A stretch of 64,000 nucleotides of DNA from Endothia cerciana (GCA_026119935.1 JALRMH010000001.1:1426001-1490000), one strand, 5' to 3'; positions 23,084-33,727 are shown, numbered from the stretch's first letter. Made by a program: numbers and translations. The notes: generated from the letters alone by a model not told the origin.

Positions 23084-24774
23084 CTACCTGATGTGTTTCA
23101 ACATTTCTCTGTTCTTCCGGACCTGTTTGCAGTCGTTAGTGTAGTTCATCTAGAGGGGAAAGCAGTGAGCATCAATGATGCAGCACTCATAATGTGCTTG
23201 CTGTCTGTCATCTAGACCGCGAAGAATCCCACGATCAAGACAGCACCGCCTGCGTATGAAGCAATGAAACCCAATTGGCAGGGCAAAGACTTACATTGTC
23301 ATCCACAATATCAGTCTGCATTCACGCGTTAGCATGCTCGTCGGGAGAATGGTGTACACGAATTTTGGCTTACCTTGTCGCCAATCCTGTCCAGCCGAGC
23401 CAAACCTCTCCCCAGATCATCTGTCAAAAACTTGCTAACGACGCCCAACTCACCGACAGCAAGACCCAGTTCTTGTATCTGTCCCTTCATTTCCTCCTCA
23501 TCGGCGACGTCCTCGTCGTCTTCTTCGAAGGCTAGGCCCTTGTTGATAGGCCTATCCGAGGCGATCTGCCCGAGGCGGGGTCGATTCCTCAAGAGCTCTT
23601 TGGTAGTTTCCTCCATTCGCTGCTGGTGGGCAAAGCCTTCGCGACGCGTCTGCTCGCGAATCTCTCGTTCCTCGCGGTGCCTCTCCATGGCGGATTCCAC
23701 CTCTTTTGCGCGTGCTTTCTTGTTGGGACCGACAGGTACCACGAAAGGGGTCGAGTTCAATTTGTCGAGTGTCCTGCGCAGAATCTCGTCAGCGTCGGGT
23801 AGGACGATCAGGATAATGCTATATGATGACTTGATAGAACGCAACTTACTTTGTCTTGTCTGTACCATCCTTGGCATGGATATTGGCCAAATCCAATTGT
23901 TGCTCACTAGGATGAAAACATCAATCAACTGTTTGCGGAGGACACAGTATGCTTCAGTTCGGTAGACAGAGGAAGACATACGTGTTCTGTAAACGCTCGT
24001 CTTGCGCCGCGAGCCGCATCCTCGTGCCGTGCAACTGATTGAGTCCTTCTCTAGCCATGCCGATACTTCGGCCAAGAGATGCGATTCCCGCCTTTCTCGT
24101 AGATTTGATCTCAGCTTTGATGTCTTGGACTTCTCCTTCTGCTTTCTCCTCCTCTGCTTAATGTTAGGATACAATAATACCGGTCCTATAGCAGTCGGGT
24201 GCCTACCTGTCAACTCCCGCGGCGCACCATAACCGCCGTACTCATCGCTTTCGGGCCCAGACTGTGCTTGCGGCTGGGATATGCCGTAAGGGTTGTACCG
24301 ATCCCGAGCGTTTGCAAAGAGAGCGGAGTCCCCGCCGTCACCAGCTGGCGGTGCAGGAGAAGCCCTGCTGATGTTGTTCTGCTGAGCAGCCCCGGGCCGA
24401 GCAGCAGGCCCCCCCAATAGATCATTCTTCCCAGCATCGTCGTTGAAACCACCGTACCCTCCGAGCGCTCGGCCGACTGTGGGACTCGGTCCGGTACTAC
24501 CATATCTGTCGGCTCCGTATCCATTCTGGCTGCCGTATTTCTCGTCTCCGAAGCGGGTGCTGGCGATCGATGGACTCTGGTAAGGGGGAGGAGGGGCATT
24601 CGAACCAGCAGGGGCGATGCGCGGACCCGATGGGAGACCGACAGGTTGCCCCTGAGCCACGTTGTTTCTGGCTTGCTGATAAGGGGTCAACGGATTGGCA
24701 TAGGGCACCTGGGCGCCATCCTGGGCGTAGGGGTTTGCATCGGCGTCCTTCTTCTTCTTACTAAATAAACCCAT
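23084..24774 (-). CDS. sec-9: SEC-9/SNAP-25-like Qbc-SNARE
   Basis: Six exons, 24774-24207, 24153-23982, 23906-23850, 23773-23374, 23315-23295 (21 nt) and 23149-23084, encode 427 aa with consistent phase. The N-terminus MGLFSKKKKDADANPYAQ matches fungal Sec9. A Pro/Gly/Tyr/Gln-rich segment reaches about residue 185. The Qb SNARE helix follows (about 195-260) with RLAAQDERLQNTEQQLDLA and zero-layer Gln240. A charged linker has RHREEREIREQTRREGF. The Qc helix (about 360-425) contains LAVGELGVVSKFL and GLARLDRIGDKTDIVDDN. No membrane anchor or CAAX is present, as usual for Sec9. The protein drives exocytic fusion with Sso1/Snc1-type partners. In Neurospora and Cryphonectria it is the partner sensed by a neighbouring patatin NLR. 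Oddity: at the Qc zero-layer position the residue is Gly389, not Gln. Whether this is the only sec-9 in the genome cannot be seen. The continuous open frame across 24774-23329 runs through introns and is not the protein. Confidence 0.88.
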
Positions 24775-25241
24775 TGTGATCTAGTAGCAAGACGGTCAAC
24801 GCTTGATTCGTACAGATGTGAACACAGGCTGCGATGACAGCAGTAATAGTACAGTATATGGACGGACGGATGGACTGGAGGACGGAAGAGTGAGATGGAA
24901 GGGGAAGAGTAAGCACGAGGTGGACGGATGGGTGTTTGGGTTTTAACGGATTCGAGGTGGAAAAGGGGACGGTATGACTTCCGAGACTGCAGCGCGTTTC
25001 GAGAGACAGGGGATAAGATATAGTAGGGTAGCGGTGGAGAGGGTAGTGGCCCGGTGTGGCACTGCGGGAGCTTGGGAAGGGTCCACTGCCCTCCAAGGGG
25101 GCCGCTAAGGCATGCTGAACACGCTCCCGTTCGTCAAGCACGATGGGGTGGACACCGGCTTGTGCAAGCTGCCTCAGAGGGTGGACTGAATTTAGGTCCC
25201 AGACATCCGATCCCGTGTTGGGTACCAGCCAACCAAGTCAT
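24775..25241. other. Upstream region of the SNARE gene
   Basis: A 0.47 kb stretch presumably carrying the SNARE promoter and the 3' end of the hypothetical gene. No feature I would defend. Confidence 0.45.
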
Positions 25242-25984
25242 CTATCCCAAGGTTCCGAGGCTGTCACCCGGACCATATCTCGTACGAAGATCGCCACTTG
25301 CAGGGCCGTTGTCCGCCAGCGACCGCTTGGCCGGGCCAGCAGCAGCATCCATGTGGCATCGCATGCTCAGTAACCACGCCCACGTCAGAGACACTGGACG
25401 CATCTGCAGCAGCTTGTTGGAGGAGGTCTGAGGGGCCGGGGGCTCAGTCTCACCTTATCCAGGATCCTCGCAAGCGGGGTCTTGCGGGGGGGCCTATCCT
25501 CGCCCCGCCCAGGTCCCTTTTCATCGCCATTTCGAAGCACACCAGCCGCCTTGGAGCGTCCATCTTGCTCTGCCGTTTGCTTCTCTCTGAGCTTTTCATA
25601 GGGCTCCCCGCTGGGCTCCCCGCTGGGCTCTTCGCCCTCGACACCTACGATACCCTCTGTCGTAGATTTCGTAGCCGCTGGGGGCGGGGAGGTCTTGACG
25701 CTGGTATCATTGAGGACATCTTCAGCTGGCTTCGTCTGCGGCTGCGGCTGCAGCTGTGGCTGTGGCCTGACTTGCGCGTCCGCCCTGGCCACCGGCCCCT
25801 TTTCGTCTGCAAGGTGCCTAGCACTATCGGTGTCAGTGTCGGTGTCGGTGTCGACGTCGCTCTGCAGGTCCTTGACAGCCGTTTCCTTAATTAGCACCGC
25901 GTCCAAAACCGAGCGGCCCCGCAGGCCTTTCGGCCGTGCGGCCTTGGGCGCCTTTCTGTCGATGACCGGCAGCGGCCAAGGCAT
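25242..25984 (-). CDS. Hypothetical low-complexity protein (tentative model)
   Basis: I do not recognise this protein. On the minus strand an ATG at 25984 opens a frame with GC-rich third positions. My model is exon 1, 25984-25454, and exon 2, 25325-25242, joined across a 128-bp GT-AG intron with a CTGAG branch-like site, giving 204 aa. The N-terminus is MPWPLPVIDRKAPKAARP. It then shows an Asp/Thr alternation from a GTCGGT-type repeat, a Pro/Gln stretch, a duplicated GEEPSGEPSGEP and a Lys/Arg-rich region ending near ARILDK. Without the intron the frame stops at 25385; an in-frame extension upstream to 26305 looks like leader sequence. The opposite strand is also open (25298-25894), so the coding strand is not certain. 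Confidence 0.35.
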
Positions 25985-26869
25985 CCTCGGTGACGTGTAA
26001 ACTTGGATAGTCGTAGACGATAGTAGACTGGTTCGCGCCGGGGGTGCAGTCGTGATCGGAAAGATTTGGGAGGTTCTTTGCCGGCGTGACTCCTTGTAGC
26101 TCGCATTTGAGCGTTGCGATCGTCCTCGTACGAAAGTACTGTACGAAGGCCTGCTTAGTTGCTCTTTCTGCGAGCCGCGCTGATCTGCGGACCTCAAAAA
26201 CCACGGACTGTCAACGGCCCGCTGCTTCCTGCCCGAGTTCGACAAGCAGAGCAGATCTAAGCTAAGTCGCCTACGGTTCCGAAATGTCGCTCTGAACCAC
26301 TTCACGCTGCAGACAATCTTGAGCTCTCAAGAATCTGTCGCAACTGTAGCTTCAACGTCTCTATCGGAGCTCTCTGCGACTCACCCTCCGCTCGCTTTCC
26401 CTGCGCAAGTAGCCACCTATAAGTCAAGATGTTGCCTCGGATAACGGGATTCTTCTCCTTTTCCATAATAGAACCGATGCCGATACGAAGACACACTAGG
26501 AGATCCACGAGCCTAAGATATTGAGACCACCGCCCGCTGCCTTGGACGGGGACGATCCACGCAACGAGGAACCACCTCCATCAGGCCTCGGGCTGGGGCT
26601 GCGCGCCAGCTGGCTTGATCCTCCATTCCCTCCGTCGCCATCTCACACTCGGCCGCCTGTTGGGTTCGCGAAAAAGGAGCCCCGACATTGACCGGACGCT
26701 TCACCGTGGTTGCAGTCTCTGAGGGCACCGAACCCCACCAGCGTCTCCCTTTGCGGGCTTACACAACCTTACACCGCTCTGCTGAGCCCGGAACACTCAC
26801 CAGCATCTTTCACGGATGCGCCCTTTTGTTTATATTTACCTTTCGAGTATATACCAGTAGACCGGAACC
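25985..26869. other. Intergenic region upstream of the GTPase gene
   Basis: This 0.9 kb stretch should carry the promoter of the GTPase (ATG 26870) and, if real, that of the divergent hypothetical gene. A TATA-like TATATTTA lies near 26830. No other gene is supported. Confidence 0.45.
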
Positions 26870-29500
26870 ATGTCGGTCTTCACCTTTGGAACGGAGCCGA
26901 CTCGGGTTTCTTCCCCATGGCTCCAGCCGTCCAAGACCCCGGACGATGCCATTACGAAACTCGAGGCCGAGCCGCAGGAAGGAGCCATTGAGTACAAGCT
27001 GCATCTTCTGTTACGTCCAAGACGGCCGTATCAGCCCATCAGCACTGGAGCTGCTTCCGGGTCCGTACGGGATGAGGCCTCATCGCCTTGGGACCCGCCA
27101 GTAGGGGATCTGGCCAGTCTGGGAGGTTCAGATATCACTGCAGGTAGGCAATCGACACCGGGGGACTCGAAGAAGCGGAAGCCTCCCACAGAGTACTACG
27201 CAACGACCACCGAGTCTCGAAGGCTTCGGCTATACCACCTTACGACCCAGCTGCTCTGGAGGCTCAAGCAGTCCATGACGAATGGCCCCCTGGGAACGAC
27301 AGAGTCTCTGATCCCAAAGCTGCCAGCCGACAGCGTTGATCTGGCAGCAGCGGTCCAGCCCGGCACCCTGTGGCAGGGACTAGAAGAATCCAAGGGTGCG
27401 CTGTACGAGATAGGCGTATCTGACGATGGCACTCTGGTGGGGCTGCCCGATGACGAGATGGAGGAGAGTCTCCTGACCCTGCAGGTGATGGCAGCTAGCC
27501 TGGGCTGTGTCGTGAAAGTGACTCGACGACAGTGCGTTGGAGAGTGTGAGTGGGCTGACTGCTCGACGGCGTCAAGGAACCCGGCTCCGCCAGTCATATA
27601 CCGCGAGAAGCTGTATGTGGCCGAGGCCTTGGTGACACCGTCACGCGGAGCGGACAATCATGGGACGGATCCGGTAGACGACATGCCATTCGCTCCTCCC
27701 AAGTCAGTGACAAACATCGAGGCCAAGTCCACGATCGAGCAACTTCGGGTAACACTTACTGGGCCGACGGATGGTGGCAAGTCTACCCTTCTCGGGACGC
27801 TCTCTACCGGAATCTTCGACAACGGCTCGGGAAGGAGCCGTACCTTCATGCTGCGGCACCGACATGAATTGACATCTGGCATGACAACTTCCCTGTCGCA
27901 CATGCTGATCGGATACAAAAACAATGGGTTAGACGAGAACCAGATCTACAGCTTCTCAGACCGCAACATCGACTCCTGGGAGGCCATCCATGATTCTTCG
28001 CGGGACGGGCGGTTAGTATTCATTTCCGACTCCGCAGGACATCTACGGTTTCGAAGAACCGTCCTACGCGGCCTTGTCGGGTGGGCTCCTCACTGGACTC
28101 TCTTGTGCCTGACGGCAAACGATGGTGAGCTGAAAGGGCGAGTAACGCCGATATCTCCACAAGATGAGGCTGAACCTGCCCTGGTCGAGGTAGACCAGGG
28201 GAAGGCGTACCTCGACCTGTGTCTCAAGCTCCGCATGCCACTGGTCATCGTCATCACGAAGCTCGACGTTGCGACGACCATCAGCTTCCGCAGCACCTTG
28301 ACAAAGGCCCTCGCCGCTGTTAAGAGTGCCGGCCGGACCCCCAAGCTGTTGATCAAGCAGAGAATACAGTCTGACCCGACGAGGGTACCCGCCGTAGATG
28401 AAGATGACATACAGCCACTCATTTCTGAGATGCATAAGAGCGGAAGCCTTCTCGACTATGTGCCCATCGTGTCGACTAGCGCGGTCAAGGGTGAAGGCAT
28501 CGGCCTGCTCCACGCGCTCTTGCAAAACCTCCCGATACCGCCAACACCCACGGCACGAGACTATGTCGGTATGGCGCTGAACCCAGAGCAACCCGATGCA
28601 GTCTTCCACATCGACGACAAGTTCAGCCTCTCCGCGCTTTATGGCAACGCCGTCAAAGACAAAGAGGAAGCAGATCATGGTACGGTCGTCGCAGGGTATC
28701 TCCGCTTCGGACACCTTGCAGTTGGGGATCGCATTCTAGTAGGGCCTTTCCCACCAGACGACGATTCCACAGTTATCACACCGGAGGAGCGGGGGTCGCC
28801 AGGCGGAGAAGGCCTGTCCGCCTCGCACCCTTCATCGTCAGAGCTCGGTCGCCTTGCCATGCGAAACGCCGTACCGGCCTCTGCCATCAAGGGCGAGTGG
28901 TACAATGCCCACATCGTCACGATCCGAAACCTGCGCCTGCCCATTCGTCTACTTGAACCAGGCCAGGCAGGGACCATCGGCATCGTCTTCGACATGCCCA
29001 AGGAAGATCTGTCGGATAGCATATTCGAGCGCCCGCCGCGACCCCCGCCCAAGATCCGCAAGGGCATGGTGCTCGCCTTGCCCAGCAGGCACATGCTGGA
29101 GACGAGCCTGTCGCTGCAGGCGGCCAGCGGCGTCACTGGTGCGTTCGAGGACGCCTCGACGGCCTCGCTGATCGTGGGGAGTATAGTCAAGGTGTATATC
29201 GCCAGTGTCCGTGCTTCGGCGAGGATACTACGCGTCTCGCCCACCTGGACGTATCCCGACACCGCTGGGACAGGCGAGCTGGAAGATGACGAGGACGTCT
29301 TCAACATCAGCGTGGAGAAGTTTGACGGTCACGCAGACCCGCAGAGGGACGGGACGCTGGTGTATGAGGTCCAGCTCGAGCTGCTCACGCATAGGGAGTG
29401 GATCGAGATGGGCTCGCAGATGGTGATATTAGAAGGCGGGAGCAGAGACAGGTCGGGATTGGAAGGATTTGTGGGCAAGGTCATAGAGATCATGGAGTAA
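26870..29500 (+). CDS. GTPBP1/GTPBP2-like translational GTPase
   Basis: An intronless frame of 876 aa from ATG 26870. About 290 N-terminal residues, partly low-complexity, precede an EF-Tu-like G domain. The P-loop is GPTDGGKST (298-306), switch I has ELTSGMTTSLSHMLIGY, the G3 motif is DSAGH (387-391; DTPGH in EF-Tu), and G4 is TKLD (463-466; NKxD in most GTPases). TKxD and a relaxed G3 are typical of the GTPBP1/2 family. Beta-barrel domains II and III follow, including VAGYLRFGHLAVGDRILVGPF and the end block LVYEVQLELLTHREWIEMGSQM. Animal members act in ribosome rescue/quality control and in exosome-linked mRNA decay; the fungal role is little studied. An inserted Asp/Glu/Ser-rich loop at about 625-660 is specific to this protein or its relatives. 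Confidence 0.85.
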   Translation: MSVFTFGTEPTRVSSPWLQPSKTPDDAITKLEAEPQEGAIEYKLHLLLRPRRPYQPISTGAASGSVRDEASSPWDPPVGDLASLGGSDITAGRQSTPGDSKKRKPPTEYYATTTESRRLRLYHLTTQLLWRLKQSMTNGPLGTTESLIPKLPADSVDLAAAVQPGTLWQGLEESKGALYEIGVSDDGTLVGLPDDEMEESLLTLQVMAASLGCVVKVTRRQCVGECEWADCSTASRNPAPPVIYREKLYVAEALVTPSRGADNHGTDPVDDMPFAPPKSVTNIEAKSTIEQLRVTLTGPTDGGKSTLLGTLSTGIFDNGSGRSRTFMLRHRHELTSGMTTSLSHMLIGYKNNGLDENQIYSFSDRNIDSWEAIHDSSRDGRLVFISDSAGHLRFRRTVLRGLVGWAPHWTLLCLTANDGELKGRVTPISPQDEAEPALVEVDQGKAYLDLCLKLRMPLVIVITKLDVATTISFRSTLTKALAAVKSAGRTPKLLIKQRIQSDPTRVPAVDEDDIQPLISEMHKSGSLLDYVPIVSTSAVKGEGIGLLHALLQNLPIPPTPTARDYVGMALNPEQPDAVFHIDDKFSLSALYGNAVKDKEEADHGTVVAGYLRFGHLAVGDRILVGPFPPDDDSTVITPEERGSPGGEGLSASHPSSSELGRLAMRNAVPASAIKGEWYNAHIVTIRNLRLPIRLLEPGQAGTIGIVFDMPKEDLSDSIFERPPRPPPKIRKGMVLALPSRHMLETSLSLQAASGVTGAFEDASTASLIVGSIVKVYIASVRASARILRVSPTWTYPDTAGTGELEDDEDVFNISVEKFDGHADPQRDGTLVYEVQLELLTHREWIEMGSQMVILEGGSRDRSGLEGFVGKVIEIME

Positions 29501-29854
29501 GCGATGTACAGCGCTGTCGGTATCGAGTACGAAGGTGCCTCTTTCTTTTCACCGGAGCATATGTCGTGGACTATTGATGTTTCATTTCAGACGTTGGATA
29601 TTCGTGGGGGGGGGGGGGGGGAAAGAATCCTGCGGGGTTGGGTCCAAGATGGGGAACACGACCAGATATCACCTCTGGTGACCCATTTCACCTCATGGAT
29701 ATCCATAGCCTATATTGCGGATAGGTAGCGCAGGTACACATTATCATGTCGGCATGTCTGCCTCAGCTTCTAGACCCCCCTCTCCCCGCCCCCCGACGGT
29801 ATGCCCTTGCATACGCCACAGTCCTATTGATCTTCCACCGCGTCTCCCTGTGTC
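29501..29854. other. Intergenic region between convergent GTPase and EMC6 genes
   Basis: A 0.35 kb 3' region with a G16 homopolymer at 29606-29621. No gene seen. Confidence 0.6.
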
Positions 29855-30442
29855 CTACGCCCTCACCAACCCATAGAAGAGCGTCCAGGTCAGGACGAAC
29901 CCCGCCAGCCCCCCCATCAGCCCGCTCGTCCACAGCTCCAGCGGGCCCCGGAAATAGCGGCTCGTGTCGAACACCGGCTTCCCGGCGGCGACGGACTCTG
30001 GGGCGACGCGAACGAAGTAGAACAGCAGGGCGGTCAGCAGGGTGAAGGCGATGTAGAAGAGGAAGCCGTCGTAGGACTCGAGGCCGAGGATGCCGGCGGC
30101 GACGCCGAAGAGGGAGGCGGTCAGGGACTGGAGGTTGGAGAGGGTCTGGGTGGTAGAGGGGCATGTCAGCTGGGAAGCAAAAGCGGCCTTGGGTGCTGGA
30201 GGAGGGTTGAGGGTTTGGGGGGAGGGGGGGGGGGGCGCGTCTCCTCCGGCGCGGGCTCTGGCTGGCTTCCAGGGTCCGCGAGAATGCCGGGGGAGGGACG
30301 GAGGGGACGGAGGGGACAGAGGGGGCAGAGGGGACGGACGGTCGTGGTATTATCTGTGGGCGCGGGCGCGACTGACCTTTGTGTTGTGGACGACAGACTC
30401 GGTCACGATGGGCGAGACCTGGAGCTCCTTCTCGGTCGGCAT
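29855..30442 (-). CDS. EMC6: ER membrane protein complex subunit 6
   Basis: Two exons, 30442-30377 and 30145-29855, encode 118 aa. The 231-bp intron is GT-AG in phase 0. The N-terminus MPTEKELQVSPIVTESVVHN matches fungal EMC6. Exon 2 supplies NLQSLTASLFGVAAGILGLE, then SYDGFLFYIAFTLLTALLFY (membrane helix), FDTSRYFRGPLELW and the final membrane helix FVLTWTLFYGLVRA. EMC6 is a core membrane subunit of the EMC, which inserts tail-anchored and multi-pass proteins into the ER. The length fits the family (about 110-120 aa). The intron contains GC-rich 9-bp repeats (about 30286-30343). Confidence 0.93.
30286..30343 (+). repeat. 9-bp GGACGGAGG-type tandem repeat inside the EMC6 intron
   Basis: Five to six imperfect 9-bp units lie within the EMC6 intron (30146-30376). 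On the minus strand they would read Pro-Ser-Val, but no coding role is supported. Confidence 0.75.
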
Positions 30443-30606
30443 CTTTGGGCTGGCTGGACGACGGTGGCAGCCGTGGCCGATCAGGACTGGGAAGGCTATT
30501 TCTGGGTGTTGACCATCCCAACTTCCTCCTCGGGGAAGATGGTCGTCGTGATGAGAGCCGTGTTTCAATTTGATGATGACGGAGCGTGAGGTAGGCCCAA
30601 CGCCGA

Positions 30607-30640
30607 GTGGTGGTGATGGTGGTGGTGGTGATGGTGGTGG
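30607..30640 (+). repeat. (GGT/GAT)n microsatellite
   Basis: Imperfect GGT/GAT trinucleotide array upstream of EMC6. Confidence 0.85.
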
Positions 30641-30838
30641 CGGCTGGAAGCTCTGACCCAGCGCCGCAACAGCTAGCGGTGCCTGCCCAGTGCGGCTAGA
30701 CCCTGCAGACAGGCGGGAAAAAGTCCCCTGTGCGGGCTCACCACCCCTGTGAACGCCTGTGGACCTGGGCAGACTGGCTCTGGCCGGGGACTGGCATGTT
30801 TCGAAAAACGATCGCCAAACCCCCTGCAGAATGGCACC

Positions 30839-30872
30839 TGCCCTGCCCAGCCTGCCCAGCCTGCCCAGCCTG
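30839..30872 (+). repeat. 9-bp CTGCCCAGC tandem repeat
   Basis: Three to four tandem copies of a 9-bp unit in non-coding DNA. Confidence 0.8.
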
Positions 30873-31675
30873 GCCAGTCCAGAGTCCAGATTCTCAGTCC
30901 GCTCGCTCGTGACGGCGCGGGACTCGGCTGGGGCCTGCACACCGACTCCGACCCCCATCGCCAGTCGGTGGGTGTGTCGACAGGCAAAAGGGACTCGACC
31001 AGGCGTTCGTCCTCCTCGTCCGCGTTAACTCTCATTTAACTTTAATCCCGAACCCCTTGCCAACATATCCGAGAGCGAGCGACGAGTCGAGGTGCGCACA
31101 GGGACAGAGGATAAGGCCAACTCCTGTCCTCTTGTTCGTCCCCTCGACATTACTCTCGAAGGTTTCCTGGTTCCCTGACTTTCCTCCATTGGATTGGCTC
31201 GATCTAAGATTTGGTCGATGTGACGGAGATCAACGTCCCCAGTCGCAGATCCGAACCTCGCAAAGATTATTATTACCAACAAGCACTATTACGGCTTTCC
31301 AATAGCGGCGATCTCGTCCTCGTCTAATCTCACGTCACCCCTCGCCCGCCCGCTCTAGTCCCTGACATAGTAGTCCGCCAGACGTTTCGTTCCGCTTCGT
31401 TTCGTTTGGGTCGACAAGACCGCCGTTACAGTACAGGACGCCCCGCGGGCTCACCCTTCAACGCACGAGTCTGTGCTGTGACCTCGCGACAGCACTGCCT
31501 GCCTCAGAAGGGCCACGTGCAGAACAGGTCGCCAGCCCCCCTCAAGGTTTAGCCTCAAACGTCTCGCGCTTGCATGTGCGGACCTCCGGTGCTTAGCTGC
31601 CCCCCGACCCAGAGGCAGCCGTAATACTGCTTGCTGACCGGTCCCGGATTCCCTTGCTCTGATCCTCCGTATTAC

Positions 31676-33727
31676 ATGGAGACGGTAATCTACGACCAGA
31701 CGCCGCTCGCCGAGTACCTCAAGGGTCAGTAGCCTTCAATCGCTTCCGCCCTTGCCTACCGTCTCATTGCCTCCTGTCGTCCCCTCCTGTCTCCTTTGAT
31801 GTTCTTGTCTCCCCCCCATGGAGCCACCATGAGGCCGCTCGCGCTGACTTCGCTTCTCACCACTATAGACGAGGGCGAGGAGCACCAGCGCGACTGGGCC
31901 ATACAGGAGCCTGACGTCGTGATCGACACGCCGCCGCCGAGCCCCCCGAGTCCCTCCACCTCCTTCGCTCCTACCGGACGGCCGCTCGTCAAGGCGCGCT
32001 TCCGGACTAAGATCCCCGACTCGCTGAACATCAACCTCGCCAGGGGCGCCATCACGCCCACGCCCTCGAAGAAGAAGCGCCTGAGTTCCCTGCAGCATGG
32101 CGCCACCAAGGTAGCGACGAAGCTCGACCGGGCGGACAATTCGAGGTTCATCGAGCAGTTCCGGTACACGATCGTCGCGTCGCAGCTGCTGAGTGGGCAC
32201 TCGATCTTGGGCCAGCATGTCCCCGTGCAGAGCTCGGCAATGGAGGCGGGAGGCGGCCAGGACCCAAACATCCCATCGCAGACCGGCTTGATCATCACGG
32301 CAGTGGGCGCGCTCGGCTTGGCCTGGTTCATTCGGTGGCTGTATAGTGGCGGACTCACGAACCTGACAAAGAAAAGGGTCGTGGTCTTCATCGTGGTATT
32401 CGCCGTGGCAGGGGTCGCATCACAAGCCTACATCCGCCAGCAATGGCTCAGATATGTCCGACAACAGGTCTTGGCGGAAGCCTCGGCCTTCGTTTCAAAA
32501 GCACAGAACTTCGACAGCGCATCGAGTGCCGCGCTGGCCCTGATCCAGGAGGTGGAACTCGTCTCGCGCGGATACAGGCTCAGTGCACCACTGCCACCCA
32601 TCAGCCGGATTGAGGACCGCAGCCAGACGCGAAGATGCGTGCGGCTGAGGAGGGCGCTGCGAAAGAGCTTCGGGGATATCATCTCGAAGTACGAGCAGGC
32701 ATCGTCGACGGTCAAGGGTTTCTCCGAGCAGTTGGACCTGGAGCGGTACTACGACATTTACGATATCAGCGACCTGGACATGTCAGATGCTCTGCAGGGA
32801 TACTCGGAAGGCGAGTTCGAAGACATGGAGTCGCTGAGGACCTTGAAGGTGGCAGCCTCGCGTTTCCACGTCATGCGCAAGGTGTTCCTTTGCGCTCTGC
32901 TGTCGATGGAGGCGCAGGGAGATGAGACCGATTTTATGAGGTGGACCACTGTCGTGGAGTCCCTGCGAATCTTGGACGAGGCGACTACTGAGTCCTACGG
33001 CCGACTCCAGTCCATCCTCAGCGAGGAGGACTCGTTTCCGGCACCTGCCCCGACAGGGGACAAGGGACCCCTCTCACCTGGGCGAGAAAGGTGGCGATCA
33101 CAGCTGAGAAAACTCAATTCTCTGACCACCGGGATCCGGGGTCTCCAGGCCAAGATGACATTATTGAGGGAAGAGTCCGACCGATCATTGAACGAGGCCA
33201 CCGACATATCCGAGCTCGGGCCGAACCTGATGGAGCAGTACGAGTCGATCGGTCAGGACCTGAAAATGCTGCAACAAGCATGGGAGGACGGCAAGGCCGC
33301 ACTCGCATCGGGCATCGACCGGAACGAGAAGCGCCTTTCATCGATCAGCGGCATGCTGTCACCAAGCTCTCTCAGCGGCCTGTCCACGGTCGAGGAGAAG
33401 GACGGCGGTGGCGTCGAGGATGCATTGAGGGCGCTAACGGGCGAGTCACCGGATCGTATGGACCTGACCAGCAATTCGGGGGAGAGCGAGGAGGTATTCG
33501 AAGCAGTGGCGACACCGTTACGCCCGAGGAGTACCATGACGAGAGACGAGAGGATAGCAAAGATGCGAGAGGACAGAGAGAAGAGGGCCGAGATGAAAGA
33601 GAAGGCCGATGCCAGCCGCGGGATGCTCAAGGAGCTCGAGATGGTCATCAACCTGAGGCCAAACAAGAACAGCAATAGGAGGCAGACGATGCCGCCCATA
33701 AACCCGAGCAGGGTCGTATCGATGTGA
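31676..33727 (+). CDS. Inp2/vezatin-like membrane protein (myosin-binding domain)
   Basis: Two exons, 31676-31724 and 31869-33727, encode 635 aa. The 144-bp intron is GT-AG with matching phase and joins METVIYDQTPLAEYLK to DEGEEHQRDWAIQEPD. Two hydrophobic segments form a hairpin: GLIITAVGALGLAWFIRWLY, then VVVFIVVFAVAGVASQAY. A long helical region with Arg-rich and coiled-coil-like segments follows (VRLRRALRKSFGDIISKYE, FSEQLDLERYYDIYDISDLD). The end is charged and ends PPINPSRVVSM. This layout matches fungal vezatin / Inp2-type proteins with a myosin-binding domain. Yeast Inp2 links peroxisomes to the class V myosin Myo2. Whether the protein here acts on peroxisomes is inference. The 16-codon first exon could be replaced by an alternative internal start, but its conservation-like sequence favours the spliced form. 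Confidence 0.75.

Larger units (their letters stand above)
30443..31675. other. Divergent intergenic region between EMC6 and the Inp2-like gene
   Basis: A 1.2 kb region with two short tandem arrays, GGT-rich at 30607-30640 and a 9-bp CTGCCCAGC array at about 30839-30872. It carries both promoters. No credible additional gene. Confidence 0.55.

Noticed and set aside
23329..24774. Continuous 481-codon frame over the SNARE gene
   Set aside because: It reads through three introns; only the spliced model restores both SNARE helices.
30673..31035. Frames on both strands around a CTGCCCAGC array
   Set aside because: Open only because of the short repeat; no start context or conservation-like content.
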